Assembly: GCA_011174825.1 (NCBI GenBank)
Contig: DUEZ01000006.1
Coordinates: 62,001 to 126,000 of the forward strand
DNA: 64,000 nucleotides
Source of the DNA: Anaerolineae bacterium
Lineage (GTDB): Bacteria > Chloroflexota > Anaerolineae > Anaerolineales > E44-bin32
Direction of reading: 5' to 3'
The notes beneath the pieces were generated by a model. The model was not told where the DNA came from and made no database searches. It saw only the letters and a program-made list of their open reading frames with translations. Below are positions 37,249 through 46,184 of the stretch, in pieces. Position 1 is the first letter of the stretch, and each line of letters opens with the position of its first letter. The position numbers and the translations under genes are program-made.

Positions 37249-37941
37249 TCATTTGCGTGTATCTTGTAAGCGTACCCACCCGTGGCGTAGTGCATATACC
37301 GCAGCCTGTGTCCGATCTTCTACATCCAGTTTATGCAAAATGGATGTCATGTGATTCTTCACTGTCTGATGACTGATCCCTAATCGAGCTGCGATTTCTT
37401 TATTACTCATCCCTCGGGTGACATATTGCAGGATTTCCATCTCCCGCGGTGAAAGCGGTGTAAACGCTTCCACGTCGCCATCTAGATGGGGACGACGTAC
37501 AGTTTCCACACCACGCGAAAGCCACTGTTCCAAACCAGCACCATCATAAACTTGATCACCGACGACATAAAAACCCATGGCTACATGCCGAATGATATCC
37601 ACCAACTTTCCGGCTTCTACATCTTTCGAGCAATACGCTGCTGCTCCTGCCCGAAAGGCATGCAGCACTTGTTCAACGTCGTCGTATGCGGTCACCAAAA
37701 TTACAGCGGTGTTCAATCTCTCCGCCAAAATTTGACGAGTGACTTGCATGCCGTTCATGTTTGGAAGGTTGACATCGACCAGCGCAACCCGAGGTCTTAG
37801 CTCGCGCACAAGCTGTAACGCTTGATCGCCGCTTGTGCCCTCAGCCAGGACCTCCAAATCCTCCTCCGCATCGAGTACATTGCGTACGCCTTCGCGGAAA
37901 AGCGGATGATCGTCAACAATGATGAGTCCAATCTTATCCAT
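37249..37941 (-). CDS. NarL/DegU-family response regulator
   Basis: The 230-aa protein has a receiver domain with phospho-acceptor Asp56 (VALVDVNLPNMNG), conserved acidic residues IIVDDHPLFREG and a C-terminal LuxR-type HTH (about 165-225: LSPREMEILQYVTRGMSNKE, GISHQTVKNHMTSILHKLDV). ATG 37941 follows AAGGGGTGG; the frame also has TTG 37947. It pairs with the adjacent kinase and is the probable regulator of the pilus cluster and perhaps of the upstream glycosyltransferase gene, from which it is separated by only 64 bases. Confidence 0.95.
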   Translation of the reverse strand: MDKIGLIIVDDHPLFREGVRNVLDAEEDLEVLAEGTSGDQALQLVRELRPRVALVDVNLPNMNGMQVTRQILAERLNTAVILVTAYDDVEQVLHAFRAGAAAYCSKDVEAGKLVDIIRHVAMGFYVVGDQVYDGAGLEQWLSRGVETVRRPHLDGDVEAFTPLSPREMEILQYVTRGMSNKEIAARLGISHQTVKNHMTSILHKLDVEDRTQAAVYALRHGWVRLQDTRK

Positions 37942-38005
37942 AAGCAATCCACCCCTTTTAGGACAGCGGCGAGTATAGCATACTCAAGGTTCAAGGTGCA
38001 AACCC

Positions 38006-39487
38006 CTACGGGCGCCAACGATAGACCGCTATATTCTCCCCTCCAGCCTCAATACTAAAGGTTGCATCTGTAGTGTAGATCAGTTCAGCATGTTCCACCA
38101 GCGTGGGATACCATCCCGGGAAAGTCATTATGTAATCAGCGCCTCGAGCATCTAAGAATTTCGCTAAAGCTACTTCGTCGCGCAGGATCGGGATCACCTC
38201 CGGGGAAACCAAACCCGCCATATCAACCAACGCCCTCTTGCCAAAATATCCAAGAGCACCGATGTCATGCGCAGCGATCAACGCTTCGTCTTCCGTGTGG
38301 GTTGATATCCAGCGTGAAGCTGCAACCATCTCGGTTTCAATAATCGCGACGTCCTGAGCATACGCCCGAGCACCTAAGCACCAGAATGCCAATGTCAACA
38401 TTGGAAGAGCGATTAGCCATGCGCGAGAAACGAGCCTTTGCGACATTGATTCCGCAAACGGTTTCACCCACATTCTCATTCCATCCATACCAAGAACCAT
38501 AACCACTGGGATTATTGGAATCGCGTACCTTCCATGTTGATAGGCGACGGGAAGACGTAGTGCATACGCTCCAATATAAAAAACAACCCAAATGAGCGGT
38601 GCCATTCGCCACCATAACTTTTTACGGACTTCAGTAAAGATCAGGAGAATCAAGCCAGGCAACAAAAGAGCGCTTCCACCAACGAATGTCGGGGCAAGTT
38701 GAGCCCAAAAACGATAGACAAATGGGATCTCTCTATGGATCTCATATTCAGCTTGTTTAGCATAAAACGTCGTCGGCCATAATTCATTTGAAAGTGAGTA
38801 GTTGAATGCCATATAGGGACCAATGAAAAACAGCACGCCAATCGCAACCACAAGCAATCGAGTCAGGCTTCTCCGGAATTGAGTTGCGTTCAGGAAATAG
38901 GAATGCCAGGCAACCGGTATGAGCAGGGAAAGTGCATCTGGACGAAACCATACACCGAGACCGATCAACATCCCCATTCCGAGCGGGTTCCAATTTCGGC
39001 TATCGAGCCAGAAGAACACAATCATGAAGAGTAAGATAAGCGCGATCGTTTCCATGCCTGAAGCTGATGTCCAGACCAAATGCCACTCGATCGTCAGAAG
39101 TATTGCAGCAAAGAACCACCAACGTCTTGATGCACCGCTCCGTTGTGTCAACCAATATCCGAAAACCCACGCAGAAATCACCAGAAGCAGACAGCCAAGG
39201 GAATAACTCCACACTCGAGGCTCAATGCCTAACCACCTCCCTACAGCTAACATCACAGTCCAGAGTGGCGCAGTTGAACCGGAGCTCGGTTGTCCAGAGA
39301 GAAACGCCCATTCACCATTTTCAACCAAGTTCCGGGCATAGGTTTGGTGAATCCAGGCATCATCGAGCGGTAGACCGAGGCCGAAAGTACGATCGCTCAC
39401 CCAAAGAAAACCGCCAACCGAGATCGCCGCGATCACGAATACCACGGCTGCTTTCCCTGTAATCCGTTGGGACAACCGCCCGATCAT
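38006..39487 (-). CDS. GT-C-fold membrane glycosyltransferase-like protein
   Basis: The 493-aa protein has about 11 membrane segments. The first extracytoplasmic loop carries the acidic motif LPLDDAWIHQTYARNLVENG, the DD/DE position where GT-C enzymes such as GT39 and ArnT bind their lipid-linked donor. The C-terminal soluble part contains AAHDIGALGYFGKRALVDMA and GADYIMTF, shared with the gene at 49760. Donor and acceptor are unknown. It overlaps the next GT gene by 4 bases (ATGA), and follows it in one transcription unit. Confidence 0.8.
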   Translation of the reverse strand: MIGRLSQRITGKAAVVFVIAAISVGGFLWVSDRTFGLGLPLDDAWIHQTYARNLVENGEWAFLSGQPSSGSTAPLWTVMLAVGRWLGIEPRVWSYSLGCLLLVISAWVFGYWLTQRSGASRRWWFFAAILLTIEWHLVWTSASGMETIALILLFMIVFFWLDSRNWNPLGMGMLIGLGVWFRPDALSLLIPVAWHSYFLNATQFRRSLTRLLVVAIGVLFFIGPYMAFNYSLSNELWPTTFYAKQAEYEIHREIPFVYRFWAQLAPTFVGGSALLLPGLILLIFTEVRKKLWWRMAPLIWVVFYIGAYALRLPVAYQHGRYAIPIIPVVMVLGMDGMRMWVKPFAESMSQRLVSRAWLIALPMLTLAFWCLGARAYAQDVAIIETEMVAASRWISTHTEDEALIAAHDIGALGYFGKRALVDMAGLVSPEVIPILRDEVALAKFLDARGADYIMTFPGWYPTLVEHAELIYTTDATFSIEAGGENIAVYRWRP

Positions 39488-41076
39488 CTTGATCCTGACT
39501 CCAACATCACCTTCAACAGGAAGATTTCACGACCTGCCGAATCGTAGAAGGTCGCTTCGTTTGCCAACCACGGGATCGAGGTTGGCTCATCATATAGCAT
39601 TGCCAAATCAGGTGGATGATTAACGTCGAGCACCACCCAGTCTACCTGGTAACGCTCGATCACGTCTCGCAATGTATCCAGCGTGCCATTAGGAATGACG
39701 ACGCTTTTTAAATTTGTCGCGAGGTAAAAGCCCGGAGGGTTGTTGACCGCCACAACTGCAGGGGAAGCACTAAGCTTCTGGAGTTGATCTCCAACCTGAT
39801 CATATGTTCTCAAACCAGATTCCCACCGGGGTTGGTTCAATTCTGGTCCAATAGCTTTTGACCAGAGGAGAACACCGGTAAGGATAATGACGATCGCGAT
39901 TACGCTTGAACCGAGGACCACCATCGCCTCTCGTCGATCCCACCCTCGTACCTTTGCCCCCCAATGGATCGCAGCTTCAAGACCTGCTGGAACGAGCGCC
40001 CAAAGGACTGGCATCACCGCTACACCGGAATGGAAGAAACCGCCACGGGAACCCGCGAAGGGGAAAACAAAACTCATCACAAACAAAAGAATAACAAGGT
40101 AGAGGATTGCTATGCGCGTAAGCGGATGGCTTCGAAAGCGATAAGCGCCCAAAACCATGAATGGGCTAAGAAAAACGATTCCATTTTCTATTAGCAGCCG
40201 TTGCGTATTCACCCATAGCGCTTCTAATCGTGCTCCAAGGATCGACGTGAATCCGGAACCTATCCAACGGGTGGAGGTTAGGATGTTCCCGGGATATGCA
40301 AACAGTTCGTCATAAGATAACAACCAGAGAGCCCGGTCGTTCCCTGGTGGGAAAGGTTGCCCGACGATGAGAATGTTCCTCACCCACCAAGGTCCAATAA
40401 GCAGAAGATAACCGAACAGTAGACCTATGAAGGCATGTGCTTTTTTCTGATCGGTCCACTTTAACGTGATAAATGCTGGTATCAGCAACAGAAAGCCATC
40501 CGTGCGAATCAAGTGAGCCAACCCTATAAGAAATCCAACCCCAACCCACCGCAGACCACTTGGCCGACGGCTTACCTCTACCATCGTCCAGAGCGCTCCG
40601 CACCCAACCCATGCGTACAAAATAAAGGTATCAGATGTAAGCAGAAACGGCAGGTAAAACCCAGAAAAAATAGCCAGCAATCCTGATCGCCATGCCCACC
40701 CCTGATTCCCATGTAAATAAATGGCCAATAGAGCTGTCAATATAGGCAAAGTGATTGTGAGGATCAGGAAAGGAATCTGGGCTGACCGGAAACTTGTTCC
40801 AAAGACCATCATCGAACCGGCTGCTACGATCGTTGTAAACGGCATCCAGTATAAATGAGACGGATGAGGTATTCCGATAGGATCGTCGAGATAATTCCAT
40901 AAGTAGGGTTCTGTTAATCCTTCTCCTTCCACGACCCTCAATGCCGTGGAGAAATAATAATCAGCGTCCATATAGCCCGGTGTTCGAACCCAAATCGCTG
41001 CGCCAAGGTTCACAACGAGCCCAATGACCAGTAAAGCGATGATCCAGCGGTTAGAGTATCTAGCGAGTGAATTCAT
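39484..41076 (-). CDS. GT-C-fold membrane glycosyltransferase-like protein
   Basis: The 530-aa protein has an N-terminal membrane helix (WIIALLVIGLVVNLGAAI), a first loop with the acidic pair in PGYMDADYYFSTALRVVEG, about 10 further membrane segments and a C-terminal soluble domain of about 110 residues (AVVAVNNPPGFYLA, VDWVVLDVNHPPD). The layout equals that of GT39/GT83 relatives. It overlaps both neighbours (4 bases with 38006, 17 bases with 41060), so all three are made from one mRNA. Substrate unknown. Confidence 0.78.
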   Translation of the reverse strand: MNSLARYSNRWIIALLVIGLVVNLGAAIWVRTPGYMDADYYFSTALRVVEGEGLTEPYLWNYLDDPIGIPHPSHLYWMPFTTIVAAGSMMVFGTSFRSAQIPFLILTITLPILTALLAIYLHGNQGWAWRSGLLAIFSGFYLPFLLTSDTFILYAWVGCGALWTMVEVSRRPSGLRWVGVGFLIGLAHLIRTDGFLLLIPAFITLKWTDQKKAHAFIGLLFGYLLLIGPWWVRNILIVGQPFPPGNDRALWLLSYDELFAYPGNILTSTRWIGSGFTSILGARLEALWVNTQRLLIENGIVFLSPFMVLGAYRFRSHPLTRIAILYLVILLFVMSFVFPFAGSRGGFFHSGVAVMPVLWALVPAGLEAAIHWGAKVRGWDRREAMVVLGSSVIAIVIILTGVLLWSKAIGPELNQPRWESGLRTYDQVGDQLQKLSASPAVVAVNNPPGFYLATNLKSVVIPNGTLDTLRDVIERYQVDWVVLDVNHPPDLAMLYDEPTSIPWLANEATFYDSAGREIFLLKVMLESGSR

Positions 41077-42589
41077 AGATTAATAAATCATTATACGTAC
41101 GCAGGTCGATCATGCTAAACCTCTCAAAGAGCCATGATAAATGTGGGTGACTCGGCTGTCCGATGGAGGCGTATTCTTCGATGGCTCGCTCGAAAACGAC
41201 AAACCATACATGATTTGCAGACCCTACCGCAGAATCCAAATCCGCCACGGGAAAAATACCCATGGCAAGCTGGGATCCTGGCGCAAATGTGTCATTAGGT
41301 GATCCTGGCGGGTCAGCGATGAAATCTTGAGATAGCCCTGGCTGATAGAAGTGCATCGGGAAATAACTCAGTTTGTTATCGTGGATGATGACATCACCCT
41401 CCTCGATGGTGACCACAAGATCATCCGACGCAGCTTGAAAGGGTGAACGTGGGAAACTCTCAAAAGTATATTGTGATGGCAAGCTAATAAGCCCAGGGAG
41501 GATGATAAGCAGGCACATGGTCAAAGCGATCACTCGATTGTTTATCTCACTAACAACTCGCCCTGCAAGCATGTAATATGTCAATGATGAAAGCATTATC
41601 GCGCGCGGGACAAACAACGGACGCATGAGGTAAGACGCGATGAATAAAAGCAACGCCGGTAGAAGCGTGACCGCCAACAAGGAATGAATTACCCGATTTC
41701 CTTTTGCGACCTTCACAATCTCATAAAAAACCAATGTCATGGCAAGTAAGCTAGTGAAAACTGCAATCGGTAGAAACCAATCAGGCAGAGGTAGGTTCGT
41801 GTGAAAAGCGATAATGGTCTGGAGAATTTCACGCAGCCCAGGCTGGGGTGTCCAGAAAGCGGTCTGGATTTTCTCGATTTGCATCGGTACAAAAACCAGC
41901 CAGGGCAACCACAATACTCCGATCCCAATCTGGGCGATCACAAGACGACATAAAAACCGCCACTCCCGTCGAAATATGAGGAGTATGTTTGGCGCGATGA
42001 TGGAGAAGACCGCCAAATTGTGAGAATACATTGCTGCCGTGCCACACAGAACGAGCCCGATCCAGTTACTCCAAGGAACACGATCCGTACCTCGCTCATC
42101 CCAAAGGCGCAAAAAGAAAATGAAGTATGCGAACAAAGCGAAAGCCAGAAGCGCATACATCCGAATCTCCTGAGCGTGGTAAATCTGCAAGGGAGAGACA
42201 GCTGTGAACAGCGCTGCCCAAAAACCAGCACGTTGAGTAAACCACCGCGATGTTGCTATATAGACAAGAACGACGATTCCTAAGCTGAATACGATACCAA
42301 GGGTGCGTAAGAACCACACTTGGCTGCACAGAAACATCCATCCCTTCAGGAGAAAATAATACAAAGGAGGCATGGTATCGGCAGCTGTCCCCTCAATGAT
42401 GTCACCCAAAGATTGTCGTGAAAGGAAAATGCTAAACGCTTCGTCGTACCATAAGGGTCTCGTCTGTAATTTTGGGATACGCAGGATGAGTGAGAGAGGC
42501 AAGAGGAGAAAGACAAGCACCCTCCAACTAGGCCGCATAATGGCATTTGGAATATTATTTATACCGTCGACCAATCTCCCCAGGATCAT
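41060..42589 (-). CDS. GT39-like membrane glycosyltransferase
   Basis: The 509-aa protein shows the most typical bacterial GT39/PMT_2 pattern of this cluster: an early membrane helix, then KLQTRPLWYDEAFSIFLSRQ with the Asp-Glu pair of the first loop, and TMPPLYYFLLKGWMFL. A YHAQEIRMYALLAFALF segment follows, as in protein or lipid mannosyltransferases that use polyprenyl-phosphate sugars. About 11 membrane segments precede an extracytoplasmic tail. A downstream ATG at about codon 18 is an alternative start. It is the first gene of the overlapping trio. Confidence 0.85.
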   Translation of the reverse strand: MILGRLVDGINNIPNAIMRPSWRVLVFLLLPLSLILRIPKLQTRPLWYDEAFSIFLSRQSLGDIIEGTAADTMPPLYYFLLKGWMFLCSQVWFLRTLGIVFSLGIVVLVYIATSRWFTQRAGFWAALFTAVSPLQIYHAQEIRMYALLAFALFAYFIFFLRLWDERGTDRVPWSNWIGLVLCGTAAMYSHNLAVFSIIAPNILLIFRREWRFLCRLVIAQIGIGVLWLPWLVFVPMQIEKIQTAFWTPQPGLREILQTIIAFHTNLPLPDWFLPIAVFTSLLAMTLVFYEIVKVAKGNRVIHSLLAVTLLPALLLFIASYLMRPLFVPRAIMLSSLTYYMLAGRVVSEINNRVIALTMCLLIILPGLISLPSQYTFESFPRSPFQAASDDLVVTIEEGDVIIHDNKLSYFPMHFYQPGLSQDFIADPPGSPNDTFAPGSQLAMGIFPVADLDSAVGSANHVWFVVFERAIEEYASIGQPSHPHLSWLFERFSMIDLRTYNDLLIYEFTR

Positions 42590-42673
42590 GAATTCCCCTG
42601 TCCTACGTTTGATTTCCCTTCAACGTGAAGTTATATCAGTCCAATTGCTATCCACCGTATCTACCGCACCTTA

Positions 42674-44668
42674 TCAAGGTGTTAACTCATAGAGTAAATA
42701 GGCGTCCCCGAAGTTCTTAACTAAGGTCATATGCTGATCCTGCAAACGTTCCAGTTCTGACCAATCCTCTTCTGTGAAGGGATCAACTCCTTTTTGCTTC
42801 AATGTCTCTACACCGAGTGCGTAAAGAAGAACATGGGACACTCCCTGTTCTTGCCAGGTTCGAGCCAGGTTTGCTGATGTCCCTCCTAACCCACGAGCGT
42901 GGTACCAAATATCCAATATCCCATCAGGAAGACAGCGATCGGGAGGACAGTAATAACTGCGGGGTTCAAATAGGAAAAGAACCTGGGAACCTTCCGGCAA
43001 GTCTCGTACTTCTTCCACAGCAGCGAAATACCAACCCAGTCGATGGTAGAGATAATCCTCTTCCGACATTGCTCCGGCCAGCACAGGCATGTCCTGATTC
43101 TGAAGCGTATCTAGACCGGTTTGCAATGCGGTCAAGATTAACACCAGCCCGATGAATACTCCTAGGATTCGATGAATGGAAAACAACCTCCATTCAATGG
43201 AACGGAGCGATTCATAAGCTGCAGCAGACAAAACAGCTAAGAGCGGTAAAGCTGGGAAGAGAAAGCGAGGTTGGACCATCAGCCTAGAGACGGCAGCTCC
43301 GTACAGCCAAGCTAAATAGATCACAAGCGACAGAATAAGCGCATCACGAAGCCAGATGCGATGTCGATGATCTTTCCAACGGACCACGATCAGGGGCACG
43401 AACAGAATGAAAAGCGGTCCGAAAGTGGCATGCCAGGTCTTGGCGCCCTCCGCTCCAACGAGGGTCATGATGAAGGGCGCTACCAATAGCTTCCAAGGAG
43501 CTGTGTAAAGCAACCCTGTACCTGGTTGACTATACCAGTATGAGCGGATCTCATCCCATCCAAGACCACCGAAGAAAAATGGGTAGGTTGGATTCCCAAC
43601 TAAGATGAAGTTTTTTATGAGCCAAGGCACACTTACGAGGACAGCGGGGAGTCCGAACACGATCAGATTCCTCAATCCCTTGCGTGGCTGAGCAATGAGA
43701 ATTAATACAACCAATCCCATCCCAATCACAACCCCGGTGTATTTCGTGCCAAAGGCGAAACCTGCCGAAAGCCCAGCAAGGACCAGGAAGGACCTTTGCT
43801 CCGTCTTTTTCCACTGCATCAAAGCGGAAAAGCCGGTAGCCGTATAAAAAATGGTGGCAACATCGATGTATGCCCAACCCATCATCAGCGGGTATGTGGT
43901 CGCGGTTAACAGAATTGCGCACGCCAGCCAACCTGCGTGGCTGCCAACTATTTTTTCACCCCAACGCCAAACCAAAAGCAAGGTCAATATACCGAAAAAC
44001 CATTGTAAAACCGCAGCGGCCCTCGGAGAACCCAACATCATCACCCATGTGTTGAGCATCTCCATCCCTTGCGGGTATCCCGTTTCGGGTATCTGTGGGG
44101 TCACTTCTAACCATCCAGAGGCGATGTTTATCTTTGGTCCGGTTAGGTGATAAAGCAAGGCATCCCACGCTGTCGGCGGGGTCAAGGCACTTACGAAAGC
44201 CGTGATGACCATAAAGATCACAAAGGCTCCTAACCAGACCTCTCCTCGAGATCGTGGTTTTAGCCCTCGTATCTCTTCGAGCAGATCATGACACCAATCA
44301 AGAATATCGCGATGTGTAATGAGAGAAATACCGAGCAAAACCGCCCAAGCTACGATAGTATGAAAACCTCCAAGCAAACCCAGTACTAACCAAACCAAAC
44401 CAAGCCATCCCAAACCCAGACCAATCTCCATCGCTAGCGATTCAATGGAAGTTGAATTACGCCAAAGGTTTAATCTAGCAAATAACGTTCTCCCCACTGC
44501 TGCTCCAGCCAAAATCACCAACCCAGCTGACACCATTCCCCAAAGGGTTTTCCCTATCGCCATAACTTGGTCAATGTGAATCGGCTTATGGAAAACGTAG
44601 TAGACCAGGAGTGTGACAAACGCCCAAGTTAGTACAAGGCCTACGAATACAGCTTTCTTGGCTCTCAT
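42674..44668 (-). CDS. Large GT-C-like polytopic membrane protein
   Basis: The 664-aa protein has about 14 membrane segments. Its first large loop follows LTPPTAWDALLYHLTGPKIN, with Asp near the position of the GT-C acidic motif, and PQIPETGYPQGMEMLNTWVM. The C-terminal soluble part has VLFLFEPRSYYCPPDRCLPD and GVSHVLLYALG, similar in plan to the other proteins here. A precise family was not recognised. It lies 84 bases upstream of the trio and is possibly in the same transcription unit. Confidence 0.7.
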   Translation of the reverse strand: MRAKKAVFVGLVLTWAFVTLLVYYVFHKPIHIDQVMAIGKTLWGMVSAGLVILAGAAVGRTLFARLNLWRNSTSIESLAMEIGLGLGWLGLVWLVLGLLGGFHTIVAWAVLLGISLITHRDILDWCHDLLEEIRGLKPRSRGEVWLGAFVIFMVITAFVSALTPPTAWDALLYHLTGPKINIASGWLEVTPQIPETGYPQGMEMLNTWVMMLGSPRAAAVLQWFFGILTLLLVWRWGEKIVGSHAGWLACAILLTATTYPLMMGWAYIDVATIFYTATGFSALMQWKKTEQRSFLVLAGLSAGFAFGTKYTGVVIGMGLVVLILIAQPRKGLRNLIVFGLPAVLVSVPWLIKNFILVGNPTYPFFFGGLGWDEIRSYWYSQPGTGLLYTAPWKLLVAPFIMTLVGAEGAKTWHATFGPLFILFVPLIVVRWKDHRHRIWLRDALILSLVIYLAWLYGAAVSRLMVQPRFLFPALPLLAVLSAAAYESLRSIEWRLFSIHRILGVFIGLVLILTALQTGLDTLQNQDMPVLAGAMSEEDYLYHRLGWYFAAVEEVRDLPEGSQVLFLFEPRSYYCPPDRCLPDGILDIWYHARGLGGTSANLARTWQEQGVSHVLLYALGVETLKQKGVDPFTEEDWSELERLQDQHMTLVKNFGDAYLLYELTP

Positions 44669-44804
44669 TACAATCTGTCGCTCAATGTCCTACTTGCTCT
44701 GCTGCGGCAGGGGTTCATAGATTTACACCTGATCCTTTTCCTTCTTCCGTCAGACACATTGTGGGAAGAAACCCACCTACATGATCGCAACACATATCCT
44801 GCTG

Positions 44805-46025
44805 CTATACCCGTAAAGATGGGGCTCGTACAATCCACCACCTAGACCACCACAAACCAAATAGACAAAGGATCGGAATGGGAAGATACATAATGTCGTT
44901 CTCGATATTCCCTTCAATCGAAATCAGGAAGAGAGCCCATAAACCGATAAGCACCAGAAACAATGAAAATACGATTGCGATCCTTCCATTTTTGCCCCAG
45001 CGTTGATCCCATGCGCTGAAAATCATGGCCAAGGCTGGTAAAAGCACGACATAATGGGTTGTGGCGGTCCTAAGGGGGATGATGTTGGTTATCACAATCG
45101 TTATAGCTGCCGTCCATTGGAACCAACGATCACCTTTGCCCATCGCAGCTACCCATTCCCAGAAGAGGTACAACATCAGAAACACTGTAAGACCAATTTC
45201 CAGGTTCTTTGATGCAGCTGGAAACACTCCGGCAATAATAGAGACAGGCGTTGGATTGGTGGTCCAACCCGAATAGTCGTTCATCTGTCGAAGCCAAAGC
45301 AGAGGCCAATCTCCGATCAACAGAAGTGATACACCGATTAAAACAACAACCGCACCAACCATCCACGATATGAGAACCCACCGTTGAGCTCTAAGCGCCC
45401 AGAGAAATACAAATGGAATGAGAAGAATTGCCATATGCGGTTTCGCGATGCACAGACCAAATAAGACTCCTGCCAAGCTATCCTGACCCTTTTGAATGGC
45501 AAGCAATCCTCCTACCATAAGGAGCGCCTCAATGACTGCAAATTGACCACCGATCACCGCTCGAAAACCGTGGTACCAGCCTACAGAAAAGATCATCAGC
45601 ATGATTAACAGTTTTTTGGAAGGTTTCCATCCAACCAATTGGACACTCATTATGGCTAAGAAGGGTAAACCAATCTCCAATAAGGTCATCCACGCTGCTC
45701 GGGCAAGAGGAAAGGGAAGCAATCCAAAAGGTGCGAAAAAAAGCATCGCAGGCAACGGATAAACAAAATGTGCCACGTCCTCGCCAATCGACGGATCAGC
45801 GGGGCGCCCATAAATCATCATTTGACCAGCCATGCTTACTTGGGGATCGTAGGGATTAATGCCTTTCACCACCCAGTAATGGGCTCCTGTCCACCGAGCG
45901 AGGAACTCATTCCCTCCTGGCGATTGTAGTGCAAATCGATAATTTGCTACGACGAGGCCAGATAACATCACCAGCACGAGAAATATCAGAACCAACCGAA
46001 ACCATGCGGATGAGTAAAAATTCAT
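44805..46025 (-). CDS. GT87-family (DUF2029) membrane glycosyltransferase-like protein
   Basis: The 406-aa protein fits the GT87 family, which includes mycobacterial polyprenyl-phosphate-mannose-dependent alpha-mannosyltransferases. Features are FLARWTGAHYWVVKGINPYD (first loop), YPLPAMLFFAPFGLLPF, LFGLCIAKPHMAILLIPF and AIIVITNIIPLRTATTHY-like late segments, with about 10 membrane helices. There is no large soluble C-terminal domain, unlike the neighbours. It may use a polyprenyl-phosphate sugar, an inference from the family. Confidence 0.8.
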   Translation of the reverse strand: MNFYSSAWFRLVLIFLVLVMLSGLVVANYRFALQSPGGNEFLARWTGAHYWVVKGINPYDPQVSMAGQMMIYGRPADPSIGEDVAHFVYPLPAMLFFAPFGLLPFPLARAAWMTLLEIGLPFLAIMSVQLVGWKPSKKLLIMLMIFSVGWYHGFRAVIGGQFAVIEALLMVGGLLAIQKGQDSLAGVLFGLCIAKPHMAILLIPFVFLWALRAQRWVLISWMVGAVVVLIGVSLLLIGDWPLLWLRQMNDYSGWTTNPTPVSIIAGVFPAASKNLEIGLTVFLMLYLFWEWVAAMGKGDRWFQWTAAITIVITNIIPLRTATTHYVVLLPALAMIFSAWDQRWGKNGRIAIVFSLFLVLIGLWALFLISIEGNIENDIMYLPIPILCLFGLWWSRWWIVRAPSLRV

Positions 46026-46041
46026 ATCATGCCTCTCGTCT

Positions 46042-46080
46042 CACGCCTCGCGTTTCACGCATCACGTTTCACGCATCACC
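46042..46080. repeat. Heptameric tandem repeat, CACGCAT-like
   Basis: Five and a half units with a 7-bp period: CACGCCT, CGCGTTT, CACGCAT, CACGTTT, CACGCAT, CACC. It begins 16 bases upstream of the GT87 gene start. It may be a microsatellite or part of a dispersed intergenic repeat. Confidence 0.65.
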
Positions 46081-46184
46081 AATAATCTCACACGATTAAC
46101 CTACTCGGTTTCAACATGATCATTCACGGTTTCTATCAATGAAAAAGACCAGCCTAAAGATCGGTTAACGTAAACGCACTTTTA

